Positions 8,181 to 17,021 of a stretch of 64,000 nt of DNA are shown one piece after another. Numbering within the stretch: the first letter of the stretch is position 1; every line of letters begins with the position of its first letter. The notes under the pieces are model-generated. The model saw only the letters and a program-made list of their open reading frames with translations, was not told the origin of the DNA and made no database searches. The translations under genes and the position numbers were made by a program. The stretch is taken from assembly GCA_023410715.1 (NCBI GenBank), contig JAEYPN010000024.1, positions 1-64,000 of the forward strand. Direction: 5' to 3'. Source of the DNA: Bacillota bacterium. Lineage in GTDB: Bacteria > Bacillota_I > Bacilli_A > Izemoplasmatales > UBA1188.

Positions 8181-9395
8181 TAATTGGGCGTAACACATCG
8201 CTTCTTTGTATCTACTATTACTTGCTAAATGTTTTGATATTTCACTGCGAATTGTGGCTATTTCAAAGGGCGTTCCTTCTTTTTCCACAACACTTAGGGT
8301 CTTTTCAATTAGAAAGTACCTTGTAATATCATTTTTTTCACTTTTAATAAACAATTCTACAAATGCTTTAAAGATATTATCTTTGACTTCTAAATTAGTC
8401 AATTCATTAAAGATTAAGGTATAATCATCACACATTTCCTTAGCTATTAAGCACTTAAAAATAAGTGTCAAGGGATAATATATTGAAGAATTTGATACAT
8501 TATTTAGATATTTTAGAGAATTTATATAATCGTTTATATAAAAGTATGAACAGCCAATATAAAAATAAATTTTTAACATGTCTTTGAAATAATTAGCATC
8601 ACACCTTTGACCCATTTCGATAACTTCTTGATATTCACCGGTTTCAAATGATAAAATCATCATTTTAAGTTGAATATCTGCTAATCTTTGTAAGTTATTC
8701 GCTTCAACATAATAGTTTTTAAGGTCATTATAGTACATTGAAGCTTTGATAGTTTTCAGTGTTTCTGCGTAATAATTAAATTTACATTCAAGAATTAAAA
8801 AGAAAAGCTTTTTTTCAGAAATGGCTAAGTTAAATACTAAATCTAACAAAGATAAAGCTTGGTTATATTCTTTTTTATGCAACAAATAAGTAGCAGTAAA
8901 TAAATAAAATAGTTCAAAGACTAAATTAGCCATATTTGTAGCTGATGAAATATTGTCACTAATTATTTTTTCACAATCATTATAATTTTCAATTAATAAA
9001 TTATAACCAAGAATTATAACTTGATATAATAACGTGTTTTTAAATTGATTTATATCTCTTATTAATTCTAAATAATCATCAACTTTCTTTGAAAAATAAT
9101 ATTCAATCACTTTTGATATAATTCGGTCTTGATCATACATAACAGTAATACCTTCGTAAGACAAATCCATCTTTTCCATGATAAAGGCAAGACTTTCTTT
9201 ATTTGGAATTATTTTGTTATTTTCAATTTTTGATAAGTAGCTTATACTACATATTCCATTACAAATATATTCCTGTGTTGCGTTCATTTCTTCTCGCCTT
9301 TTTCTTATTGTTGTACCAATTTCTTGAAAGTTTATACTTTCTCTTTTTCTTTTTCTCCTTTTTTCAATTGTTGTAACTAATATATCTATGTTCAT
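8172..9395 (-). CDS. XRE-family regulator with C-terminal TPR-like repeats
   Basis: Residues about 25-80 form a Cro/C1-type helix-turn-helix (IGTTIRKRREEMNATQEYI, then SISYLSKIENNKIIPN). The remaining roughly 300 residues are helical and Tyr/Leu-rich with repeats such as YINDYINSLKYLNNVS, resembling the TPR domain of Rgg/PlcR/Rap-type peptide-sensing regulators. It may bind DNA under control of a small peptide, but no peptide gene is evident next to it. The start follows AAGGAG. It lies downstream of the Cse60-like gene and ends at a shared terminator. Confidence 0.82.
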   Translation of the reverse strand: MNIDILVTTIEKRRKRKRESINFQEIGTTIRKRREEMNATQEYICNGICSISYLSKIENNKIIPNKESLAFIMEKMDLSYEGITVMYDQDRIISKVIEYYFSKKVDDYLELIRDINQFKNTLLYQVIILGYNLLIENYNDCEKIISDNISSATNMANLVFELFYLFTATYLLHKKEYNQALSLLDLVFNLAISEKKLFFLILECKFNYYAETLKTIKASMYYNDLKNYYVEANNLQRLADIQLKMMILSFETGEYQEVIEMGQRCDANYFKDMLKIYFYIGCSYFYINDYINSLKYLNNVSNSSIYYPLTLIFKCLIAKEMCDDYTLIFNELTNLEVKDNIFKAFVELFIKSEKNDITRYFLIEKTLSVVEKEGTPFEIATIRSEISKHLASNSRYKEAMCYAQLKK

Positions 9396-9480
9396 TTCTA
9401 CATCTCCTTGCCAAAATTTTACAATATATTTTAAATATATTCCATAAATTTATATTGAAAAAAATATCTTTATAATCAAC

Positions 9481-9663
9481 CTATTTTTCTCGATAAATTA
9501 CCATTGCTGAAAAACTATACACTTGACCTTTTCCATCTGACATCATTGACATTTGATATTTAACATCTACAATCTCACTTTCCTTATAGTCTTCTAGAAA
9601 ATCATTCAATGCATCTTCTAAATCAAGTTCATGTTCACAATCAAAAAGTTTTACTTTAATCAT
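9481..9663 (-). CDS. Small Cse60-like protein (sporulation-associated family)
   Basis: The 60-residue protein MIKVKLFDCEHELDLEDALN... matches my recollection of the Cse60 family of Bacillus. Shared features are the opening MIKVKLFD, the acidic helix ending in FLE, the I-V-D-x-K-Y segment, and the closing FSAMVIYR. Cse60 is a sporulation-expressed protein of unknown function, and relatives also occur in non-spore contexts. The ribosome site AAAAGGAGG is strong. It is upstream of the XRE/TPR regulator by 85 bases and may share its transcript. Confidence 0.65.
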   Translation of the reverse strand: MIKVKLFDCEHELDLEDALNDFLEDYKESEIVDVKYQMSMMSDGKGQVYSFSAMVIYREK

Positions 9664-9730
9664 CTTATTTTCCTCCTTTTTATATATCCAATATTAATTA
9701 TTTCCTTTTTTTGGAATTTTATGATAAAAA

Positions 9731-9756
9731 AAGAATTCCTATTCAAGCGAATTCTT
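9731..9756 (-). terminator. Terminator of the rnc-dapB-dnaD-nth operon
   Basis: AAGAATTC (9731-9738) pairs with GAATTCTT (9749-9756). On the minus strand it is followed by a T-run, and the nth stop codon lies inside the hairpin. Confidence 0.8.
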
Positions 9757-10374
9757 CTTGCATATATCATTAAAAGGGCATTGATTGCATTCTGGTTTGA
9801 GTGCTTTGCATAAATATCGACCGAAGAAAATCAGTTTATGATGCATATCAGTCCATTCTTTCTCTTTAAAAAATTTTTTTAACTTTTTTTCTGTTTCTAA
9901 TATTGTATCATCTTTTTTAGTAATTCCTAACCTTTTTGAAACACGATAAACATGAGTATCAACAGCCATTCGTGGTTCACAATACCACTCACTTAAGAAT
10001 ACATTTATTGTCTTTCTACCAAGGCCTGTAATATTTGATAAAATTTTCTCATCATTAGGCACAATACTTAAATCATTCTCGACCATGAATGTTGCAACAT
10101 TCTTAATTGACTTAGCTTTGTTATTAAAAAGCCCTAATCGTTTTATATCATTTGCTAGTTCCAAAATTGAAACTTTATAAATATCATTAAAGCTTTTGTA
10201 CTTACAAAATAAATCTTTAGTCACAATATTAACCGCCTTATCAGTTGTTTGTGCTGATAAAATAATCGCAATTATTAACTCAAAATCATTTTTATATTCT
10301 AATTCACAATGAGCATTTGGAAAAAGTAAATTTAAATTACTTACTATTAAATCATGTTTTTTTATCTTTTCCAT
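9739..10374 (-). CDS. nth: Endonuclease III
   Basis: DNA glycosylase/AP lyase that removes oxidised pyrimidines. The 211-residue protein has the helix-hairpin-helix ITGLGRKTINVFLSEW with the catalytic Lys, the catalytic Asp in MAVDTHVYRVSKRLG, and four C-terminal Cys (C-x6-C-x2-C-x5-C) for a 4Fe-4S cluster. It overlaps the end of dnaD by 13 bases, so the two are translationally linked as in Bacillus subtilis. Confidence 0.96.
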   Translation of the reverse strand: MEKIKKHDLIVSNLNLLFPNAHCELEYKNDFELIIAIILSAQTTDKAVNIVTKDLFCKYKSFNDIYKVSILELANDIKRLGLFNNKAKSIKNVATFMVENDLSIVPNDEKILSNITGLGRKTINVFLSEWYCEPRMAVDTHVYRVSKRLGITKKDDTILETEKKLKKFFKEKEWTDMHHKLIFFGRYLCKALKPECNQCPFNDICKKNSLE

Positions 10375-11009
10375 GTCTTCTTTAACTCTTCTATCGCTGG
10401 CGGTAAGTTTTTATCATATTTAATTTCATTGTCCTGACGCACACGTTTTTGAATTAGAATGGCGTCTACGTAATTTAAAGTAAGTTTTTGAACCTTCACG
10501 GCATCAAGCATTGCTGATTTAATTTCATCAAATGAGAACTTATCTTCAGTCAACCATTTAGTAATTATTTCAATTTCTAAAGGTGAAATTTGTTTTTTAA
10601 ATTCATTTTCAAACAATTCAACAATATTTTCTTCCACCGTTTTAACTTGCTGAGCTTTCATAGCTTTATAATCATCTAAGTATGCCATGTATATTTTTTC
10701 AATCAATGGTGTCAAATGGAATATTTCAGTTTGTCGGCCGTTTTTGTTTGTTTCAATTTCAATTACTAAGTATCCTTCCTTGATCAATGATTCAAGGCAA
10801 TCATTTAATTCTTCAGAACTTAAATTAACCCTACCTAGTAGTTTACTTGTTTTAAGCATTAAAGCTCCTTCATCAAGCAAATTATTTAATTCAATAAGTA
10901 CTAAAACTTCAGATTCATTAATTTTAAGTCTCTTATAGTTTTTTAATAATAGTTCATTAAAGTTAATTATTTTTTGCCTAACAAGCTTTAGAAAAAATTG
11001 AAAATCCAT
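10362..11009 (-). CDS. dnaD: DNA replication initiation protein DnaD
   Basis: Primosome component that acts with DnaB and DnaI to load the replicative helicase. The 215-residue protein has an N-terminal winged-helix region and a C-terminal DnaD domain with the signature ending NYVDAILIQ and the final ELKKTWKR-type tail. The ATG at 11009 follows GAGGTG; the earlier ATG at 11018 does not. It sits between dapB and nth; the dnaD-nth pair is conserved in Bacilli. The partners dnaB and dnaI are in this window at 38-40 kb. Confidence 0.92.
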   Translation of the reverse strand: MDFQFFLKLVRQKIINFNELLLKNYKRLKINESEVLVLIELNNLLDEGALMLKTSKLLGRVNLSSEELNDCLESLIKEGYLVIEIETNKNGRQTEIFHLTPLIEKIYMAYLDDYKAMKAQQVKTVEENIVELFENEFKKQISPLEIEIITKWLTEDKFSFDEIKSAMLDAVKVQKLTLNYVDAILIQKRVRQDNEIKYDKNLPPAIEELKKTWKR

Positions 11010-11042
11010 AATCAACACCTCGTGTTAATTATACCACATTTG

Positions 11043-11750
11043 TTATAAAACCGACAAATTATTTATGATATTATGATAATCCTTAAGTGATGTAGAAATA
11101 ATTAGTCGATCATTCTTACTGATTAAATCTAGTGATTTTAAAAATCCTACTAAAAATGCATCCCTGGATAAAATCTCATGTTTAATTGTTAACCTCTCAC
11201 CGCTATTATTAATAATTATCTCATGCGATGCAATTTGATGATTTACTCTGACAGACTGAATATCCGCATAATTAAAATTTAATATATTAGCAAAATCCTT
11301 AGCTGTTCCACTTGGCGCATCTTTTTTCTTTTTGTGATGTGTTTCAATTAAGTCAATATCTAAAAAATCATCCTTAAAAGTTTCAATTATTTTATACATA
11401 ACGCTAGCTAAAAGTGCAAAATTTGGGCAAATAATCATTGATACTTTATTTTTTATTGCTAATTGTTTTAGCTCTTCTGTTTCCTCTTTAGTCATACCTG
11501 TTGTGCCACATAATACTTTAATATTATGTTCCAAAGCCCACTTAATATTTTCATACGCTGCTTCTCTAGCTGAAAAATCTATTAAAACATCACAAGTTTC
11601 AAATTCACTTAGCTTGCTTTTAATATTTACTGTGGAAAAATTTTTATTATCATCAATCCCCCCAATAACCTTTATGTTTTCACGCAAGCTTAAAACTTTA
11701 AAGACATAGGTACCCATACGTCCAAAAATACCAGAAATTACTACTTCCAT
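11043..11750 (-). CDS. dapB: 4-hydroxy-tetrahydrodipicolinate reductase
   Basis: NAD(P)H-dependent reductase of the lysine/diaminopimelate pathway. The 235-residue protein has the dinucleotide loop GIFGRMG, LCGTTGM, and the active-site signature ETHHKKKKDAPSGTA. It is preceded by AGGGGG and lies between rnc and dnaD. The other dap genes are not in this window, so this is a detached pathway gene in a replication/RNA operon. Its presence with murC suggests that the cell makes meso-diaminopimelate for peptidoglycan, and dipicolinate for spores branches from the same pathway. Confidence 0.95.
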   Translation of the reverse strand: MEVVISGIFGRMGTYVFKVLSLRENIKVIGGIDDNKNFSTVNIKSKLSEFETCDVLIDFSAREAAYENIKWALEHNIKVLCGTTGMTKEETEELKQLAIKNKVSMIICPNFALLASVMYKIIETFKDDFLDIDLIETHHKKKKDAPSGTAKDFANILNFNYADIQSVRVNHQIASHEIIINNSGERLTIKHEILSRDAFLVGFLKSLDLISKNDRLIISTSLKDYHNIINNLSVL

Positions 11751-11811
11751 TTTTCCCCCTAAAAAATAAAAAAAACCTAGTTAATACTATGTTTTTTCTT
11801 ATATATTTAGA

Positions 11812-12492
11812 CTATTTTTTCACTAATTTGCTTAATGCATCTTTAGCAGCATTGTGCTCCGCTTCTTTTTTTGATTTCCCTTCACCTTTACCAAAAGTAA
11901 TATTATCATCTAAAATTACTTTCACGACAAATAATTTGTCATGTGAAGGCCCAGTTTCCGAGATAATCTGATATTCTAATGTTCTTTTATCAGACTGAAC
12001 TAATTCTTGTAACTGTGATTTATAATCGATAACCTCATCATTGCTAAAATTTAAATTAGGATAAGCAATTTTTCTTAAAATACTTTCACAATAATTAATT
12101 CCTAAATCAATAAATACAGCCCCAATAAATGCTTCAAATGTATCAGCTAATATTGCATTTCTTGATCTCGCGCCGCTTTTTTCTTCACCTTTACCTAAGA
12201 AAAGGTAGTCTCCAAGATTAAAAACACGCGCATATGAAGCAAGGGAAGCTTCGCAAACTGCTTGGGCTCTTCTTTTAGTTAATTCCCCTTCTTGTAAATT
12301 AGGAAAATGTAAATATAAATATTTCCCAACCAAAAGATCCACAACCGCATCACCAACAAATTCTAATCTTTCATTGCTATAACTTAACCCGTTTTCATTT
12401 GAAAACGAAGAGTGTGTTAAGCATTCTAATAGTAATTGTTGATTGTTTAATTTTATATTAAAATATGCCTCTAATTCATTTGGCTTTTTCAT
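11812..12492 (-). CDS. rnc: Ribonuclease III
   Basis: Double-strand RNA endonuclease that processes rRNA. The 226-residue protein has the catalytic signature NERLEFVGDAVVDLL at about residues 40-55, an Asp-x-x-Glu second site (DTFEAFIGA), and a C-terminal dsRNA-binding domain ending in KSKKEAEHNAAKDALSKL. The start follows GTGGTGAT. In Bacillus the genes fapR-plsX-fabD-fabG-acpP lie between recG and rnc; here only about 180 bases separate them. Confidence 0.97.
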   Translation of the reverse strand: MKKPNELEAYFNIKLNNQQLLLECLTHSSFSNENGLSYSNERLEFVGDAVVDLLVGKYLYLHFPNLQEGELTKRRAQAVCEASLASYARVFNLGDYLFLGKGEEKSGARSRNAILADTFEAFIGAVFIDLGINYCESILRKIAYPNLNFSNDEVIDYKSQLQELVQSDKRTLEYQIISETGPSHDKLFVVKVILDDNITFGKGEGKSKKEAEHNAAKDALSKLVKK

Positions 12493-12671
12493 TTTATCAC
12501 CACATTCATATATTATTTACTTTATTCTACCATAATAAAATTAAAAATCAAATATAATCATTGAATTATCATATAATATATAAAAATTCCTTTATTACCT
12601 AATTATTATGGAAAAATATGGATTTATCTAGATTTTATTAATTATATTTTATTATAAAGGCATATTTATTT

Positions 12672-14651
12672 TTAATCCAAACTTTCTTCTTTTAAGGCCT
12701 TATTTGTATATTTAATCAAGAATTCATACTCCCTATTATTTGAACTTACAATTTCGCTTGCATCAATTAATGCGGCATCCAAAATATTTTTATCTTTAAT
12801 TAACGAAGCATATTTAAAATTAGGTATTCCTGATTGATTCTTGCCTAAAAGATCACCAGGACCACGAAGTTCTAAGTCTGCTTCTGCAATTAAAAAGCCA
12901 TCAGTTGTTTCTTCTAAGACATTTAATCGTTCACTCACATAAACTTCATCCGTAATTAAGAAACAAAAACTTTGCATATCGCAACGGCCAACCCTGCCAC
13001 GCAACTGATGAAGTTGTGATAAACCAAAGCGGTTAGCATCTAAAATAATGATAACTGTAGCATTTTCAATATTTACTCCAACTTCAATAACAGTAGTTGA
13101 AACTAAAATATTAATATTATTATTATAAAAATCTTCTAAGACTTTTGCTTTTTCATTTAAGTCCATTTTACCATGAAGGTATGAAACATTAAAGTCTTTA
13201 TAATAGGTTTTCAATTCATCATATGTATTATAAACACTAGCTGAGTCACTTTCGTCCTCAATCATTGGGGTTACAACATAAATCTGGTGTTTCAGTTTTA
13301 ATTCCTCTAAAACAAATTCTTTTACTTTATCATAATCTTTATAAGGATAAGCTTTAGTAATAACTTTCTTTCGCCCTCTTGGCATCGTATGAATTGTTGA
13401 AACATCCATATCCCCAAAAATAGAAATTGCAAGTGTTCTTGGAATTGGGGTCGCTGACATGAATAAAACATCAGGATTATTTCCTTTTTCTCTCAAGCTC
13501 TTTCTTTGCTCCACACCAAAACGATGTTGCTCATCTGTAATGATTAATGAAAGATTTTTAAATTCCACATCATCGCTAATTAATGAATGGGTCCCTATTA
13601 TAATATCTATCTTACCATTTTTAAGTTTCTCTTTAATTTCTTTTTTATCTTTAGCTTTGGTCGATGAAGACAAATAAGCAATTTCAACATTAAACATCCT
13701 AAGCGCTGATAAAAATGTTTGATAATGTTGCATCGCTAAGATCTCTGTAGGAGCCATAAGTGCTACTTGAGATGAAGCCGTAACCGCTGCAAAAGATGCT
13801 AAAATAGCTACTACTGTCTTTCCACTTCCAACATCACCTTGAAGCAAACGATTCATTCGTTTATTACTTCTTAAATCATTAAAAATATCGTTTGTAGATT
13901 TTTTTTGATCATCTGTTAATTCAAAAGGAAACGAATCAATTAAAAGTTTAATTAAACTTAAATCATATTTTTTTGGTTCCTTTTTTAAATTTTGATTTCT
14001 ATATTTAATCATTTGAATCTTAAGTTCAAATTTCAATAATTCTTCATATTTATTCTTTCTTAAGACCTGATTATAGTCACTCATATCTTTAGGATTATGG
14101 GCCAAAAAATATTGAGTCTTTCGATCAATTAAATGATATTTATTTAAAAGAGATTTAGGAAGAAATTCATTATATATCTCATTTTGATTTAATATTTCTA
14201 GAGCAATCTTTTGGAAAATGCGATTGCCAATTCCTTCAATTGGATAAATTGGTTCAATTCCTTCTTTATATGTATCAATTGGATATACTTTAGAAGCTAC
14301 AAATGTTCGATATTTCTTTTCATATTTACCAATTAGCACAACTTCCTTACCAATTTCAATAAACTTGGTAATATAGACTAAATTAAAACAATTAACTTTA
14401 ATATTTTTATTTTCAACTAAAGCTAGAAATGTGACCATTTTAACATTATTTTTTAAATTAACAATTGAAGCTTCCTCAGTAACAACTCCCTTAACATTAA
14501 GAATGCCCTGGTCTTCTAAAGAGGAAATTTTAAATGTTTCATAAGAAACAGGAAGTGTATTTAATACATCTTTAGTCGTAAATATATTATTTTCATGTAA
14601 TTTTTTTAAAACATTGGGTCCCACGCCTTTTATTTTACTTAACTCAATCAT
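12672..14651 (-). CDS. recG: ATP-dependent DNA helicase RecG
   Basis: Branched-DNA helicase that remodels stalled forks and Holliday junctions. The 659-residue protein has an N-terminal wedge/OB region (about 1-200), Walker A GDVGSGKTVVA, DEQHRFG, MSATPIPRTL, and the C-terminal motif LHQLRGRVGR, followed by the TRG region. Length is normal to slightly short for the family. The best ribosome site (GAGGTG) is about 14 bases from the ATG, wider than usual. It follows fakA as in Bacillus, with the serine dehydratase genes absent. Confidence 0.96.
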   Translation of the reverse strand: MIELSKIKGVGPNVLKKLHENNIFTTKDVLNTLPVSYETFKISSLEDQGILNVKGVVTEEASIVNLKNNVKMVTFLALVENKNIKVNCFNLVYITKFIEIGKEVVLIGKYEKKYRTFVASKVYPIDTYKEGIEPIYPIEGIGNRIFQKIALEILNQNEIYNEFLPKSLLNKYHLIDRKTQYFLAHNPKDMSDYNQVLRKNKYEELLKFELKIQMIKYRNQNLKKEPKKYDLSLIKLLIDSFPFELTDDQKKSTNDIFNDLRSNKRMNRLLQGDVGSGKTVVAILASFAAVTASSQVALMAPTEILAMQHYQTFLSALRMFNVEIAYLSSSTKAKDKKEIKEKLKNGKIDIIIGTHSLISDDVEFKNLSLIITDEQHRFGVEQRKSLREKGNNPDVLFMSATPIPRTLAISIFGDMDVSTIHTMPRGRKKVITKAYPYKDYDKVKEFVLEELKLKHQIYVVTPMIEDESDSASVYNTYDELKTYYKDFNVSYLHGKMDLNEKAKVLEDFYNNNINILVSTTVIEVGVNIENATVIIILDANRFGLSQLHQLRGRVGRCDMQSFCFLITDEVYVSERLNVLEETTDGFLIAEADLELRGPGDLLGKNQSGIPNFKYASLIKDKNILDAALIDASEIVSSNNREYEFLIKYTNKALKEESLD

Positions 14652-14721
14652 GATGTAATAAATTCACCTCTTCTCTTATTATTTTTTAGTAATAAAGTAT
14701 TTATATATATTATAGCATATA

Positions 14722-14750
14722 AAAGAAAAAAGAACTCAGCCGAGTTCTTT
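14722..14750 (-). terminator. Terminator of fakA
   Basis: AAAGAACTC (14729-14737) pairs with GAGTTCTTT (14742-14750) around a four-base loop, and the minus-strand side runs into a T-rich tract. Confidence 0.8.
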
Positions 14751-14764
14751 CTAAATTTTCTTCT

Positions 14765-16429
14765 TTATTCAACTGCTAAAATATATGAATATAATTCTTG
14801 TTCACCAGCAATAGCTTCAATTTCAATATTAAACTCTTCTTCAGCAAAGCTAATAACTTTTTCTAATTCATCTTGGTCAACATGAGCGCCATACATAATT
14901 GTCACAATTTCATCATCTTCATTAATAATTGACGCTAACAATTCTTTAACAGTTTCTAAACGGTCTTTATTATTTCCAACAATATCACCATTTAATATTG
15001 CTATATAATCATCTTTCTTTATATCTAGGCTATCTGTTTTAGTATCTCTTATAGCATAAGTAACCTCACCAGTTTTAACATGCTTAATATGTTCGCTCAT
15101 TTCATCCAGATTTTCTTCTAGTGAATTAGTCACATCAAACATCATTAAAGAAGCATATCCTTGAGATATGGTCTTAGCTGGTAAAACACTAACCTTTTTA
15201 TCTTCTATTAATTTAGCAGCAGTTTGAGCGCTTAAGAACACATTTTTATTATTAGGGATAATAATGATGTTTTCAGCATTAACGGCTTCGCAGGCATTAA
15301 CAAACTCTTCAGTAGCTGGATTCATCGTCTGGCCACCTTCAATTATATAGTCGCAACCCATTTCAATAAACGTATCTTTTAACCCTGTACCATTTACAAC
15401 GGCAATAATTCCATATTTTTTCTTAGGTTCAGCTATTTTCCCATGATCATGACCGCAATTACAGTCATCATCATTTTGTTCTTGGTGTAATACTACTTCC
15501 GTATGTTGTAAAGTCATATTCTCAATTTTTATGTTAGCAAACGAACCATTCATTTGGGCTAAGTTTAAAACATCACCTGGTTGCATTGTATGAATATGAA
15601 CTTTTAAAATTGAGTCATCTTGAACAACAACCAAAGAATTACCAAGTTTAGAAATCATAGTAACAAAATTATCTTTTTCAAAAGTATGAAAATCTGTTAA
15701 TTGCATAATAAATTCTGTACAATATCCATAATCAGTATCAGAGTCTGTTATAAAGTTTGCGGCTGCTGTTGATTGGTATGGGTTCCCGGCATTAGTATCT
15801 TTATAGAATACACCATTTAAAGCGTCAACCATTCCGCTTACGATCTCTAAGTATCCTGCTCCACCTGAGTCTACAACACCAACCTGTTTTAAAATAGGCA
15901 ATAAATCAGGTGTTCTTTCAAGTGATAAACGAATTTCCTTAATATACTCATTAAAAAGTTTTTCAACGCTCATATCATCTTTCACTAAAGCATTTATATA
16001 GTTAGCTGAGTCTTTAGCAACTGTTAAAATTGTTCCTTCAACAGGGTTCATAACTGCTGAATAAGCTTGTTCATATCCTGAGATAAGAGCTTTAGCAAAT
16101 TGTGAGCATGTAGCTTCTTTTAATCCAGCAAGTCCCTTTGCTAGGCCACTAAATAATTGAGATAAAATTACTCCAGAGTTTCCTCTTGCTCCCATAAGTA
16201 ATCCGCGAGCTAGTGTTTTTGCTACGCTTCCTAATGGTTCATTATCATCTAACTTTTGAATTTCTTTAGCTCCTGAAGACATTGTCGCTGACATATTGCT
16301 TCCTGTATCACCATCTGGAACGGGGAATACATTTAAATCATCTATTTTTTTACTATTATTTCGTAAGTTAATTGCGCCATTTATTACTAAACTTTTAAAA
16401 AGCTTACCATCAATTACATTGTTTTTCAT
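14765..16429 (-). CDS. fakA: Fatty acid kinase FakA (DhaL/EDD protein)
   Basis: Phosphorylates exogenous fatty acids bound to FakB, producing acyl phosphate for phospholipid synthesis. The 554-residue protein begins with a DhaL domain with the nucleotide motif NVFPVPDGDTGSNM and ARGLLMGARGNSGVILSQ. A middle domain and a C-terminal EDD-like domain follow. Around residues 315-325 there is a Cys/His insert (CNCGHDHG) that could bind metal. asp23 (yloU), usually next to fakA, is missing, and no fakB gene is visible here. It is divergent from rpmB. Confidence 0.92.
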   Translation of the reverse strand: MKNNVIDGKLFKSLVINGAINLRNNSKKIDDLNVFPVPDGDTGSNMSATMSSGAKEIQKLDDNEPLGSVAKTLARGLLMGARGNSGVILSQLFSGLAKGLAGLKEATCSQFAKALISGYEQAYSAVMNPVEGTILTVAKDSANYINALVKDDMSVEKLFNEYIKEIRLSLERTPDLLPILKQVGVVDSGGAGYLEIVSGMVDALNGVFYKDTNAGNPYQSTAAANFITDSDTDYGYCTEFIMQLTDFHTFEKDNFVTMISKLGNSLVVVQDDSILKVHIHTMQPGDVLNLAQMNGSFANIKIENMTLQHTEVVLHQEQNDDDCNCGHDHGKIAEPKKKYGIIAVVNGTGLKDTFIEMGCDYIIEGGQTMNPATEEFVNACEAVNAENIIIIPNNKNVFLSAQTAAKLIEDKKVSVLPAKTISQGYASLMMFDVTNSLEENLDEMSEHIKHVKTGEVTYAIRDTKTDSLDIKKDDYIAILNGDIVGNNKDRLETVKELLASIINEDDEIVTIMYGAHVDQDELEKVISFAEEEFNIEIEAIAGEQELYSYILAVE

Positions 16430-16496
16430 ATTTCCTCCATATATAAATTGTGTTCAATGAACGTGAAAAAATTCACAAAAAATCCACAACACAATA

Positions 16497-16525
16497 ATAT
16501 TAACACATTGTGTAAAAAAATGCAA
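16497..16525 (-). promoter_or_regulatory. Promoter of fakA with an operator-like palindrome
   Basis: On the minus strand TTGCAT (16525-16520) and TAATAT (16502-16497) are 17 bases apart. The spacer holds ACACA-T-TGTGT (read on plus at about 16503-16513), a perfect palindrome placed where a repressor would block polymerase. Confidence 0.6.
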
Positions 16526-16610
16526 GTTTTTATTAATATGCCTTAATTTTGTTAAACTTTCATTTATAATATAACAAATATTCTTTACTTAAAAAAAAGC
16601 AAAAAAAATG

Positions 16611-16639
16611 TTGCTTTTATAATTTGTTTATGTTACAAT
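16611..16639 (+). promoter_or_regulatory. Sigma-A promoter of rpmB
   Basis: TTGCTT (16611-16616) and TACAAT (16634-16639) are separated by 17 bases, about 40 bases upstream of the L28 start codon. Confidence 0.7.
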
Positions 16640-16678
16640 AGTAAATGCTGAAAAACTTTAGAGAAATGGAGTGATAGT

Positions 16679-16870
16679 ATGTCAAAACAATGCGCAATCA
16701 CTGGAAAAAAATTCATGTCAGGTAATAAACGTTCACACTCGTTACGTGCAACAAGACGCGTATGGAAAGCTAATTTGCAAAAAATTCGTATTGTCAACGA
16801 AAAAGGTGAAGTTGAGAGAGTATACGTTTCTGCTAGAGCTTTAAAAAAAGGCAATGTAACCAGAGCATAA
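16679..16870 (+). CDS. rpmB: 50S ribosomal protein L28
   Basis: The 63-residue basic protein starts MSKQCAITGKK and includes the conserved segment SHSLRATRRVWKANLQKI, diagnostic of L28. It is a component of the large ribosomal subunit. A ribosome site (GGAGTGAT) precedes the ATG. It is transcribed alone on the plus strand, divergent from fakA and convergent with htrA, as rpmB is in other Bacilli, and is followed by two strong terminators. Confidence 0.97.
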   Translation: MSKQCAITGKKFMSGNKRSHSLRATRRVWKANLQKIRIVNEKGEVERVYVSARALKKGNVTRA

Positions 16871-16883
16871 TTTACCGATAATT

Positions 16884-16905
16884 AACCACATATGTGGTTT
16901 TTTTA
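16884..16905 (+). terminator. First terminator after rpmB
   Basis: AACCACATATGTGGTT (16884-16899) is a perfect palindrome followed by a T-run on the plus strand. Confidence 0.8.
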
Positions 16906-16930
16906 TTATTTAAAAACATGTTAATTTTAT

Positions 16931-16957
16931 AAGGGTACTAATCTAGTACCCTTTTTT
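16931..16957 (+). terminator. Second terminator after rpmB
   Basis: AAGGGTACTA (16931-16940) and TAGTACCCTT (16944-16953) form a perfect 10-bp stem with a three-base loop and a six-T run. Two strong terminators in a row insulate rpmB from the converging htrA unit. Confidence 0.85.
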
Positions 16958-16975
16958 ATGCTTTATTTATACAAA

Positions 16976-17014
16976 AAACTCTAAGAAATTTATATTTTAA
17001 ATCTCTTAGAGTTT
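16976..17014 (-). terminator. Terminator of htrA
   Basis: AAACTCTAAGA (16976-16986) pairs with TCTTAGAGTTT (17004-17014), and the minus-strand side ends in a T-run. Confidence 0.8.
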
Positions 17015-17021
17015 ATTTTTT

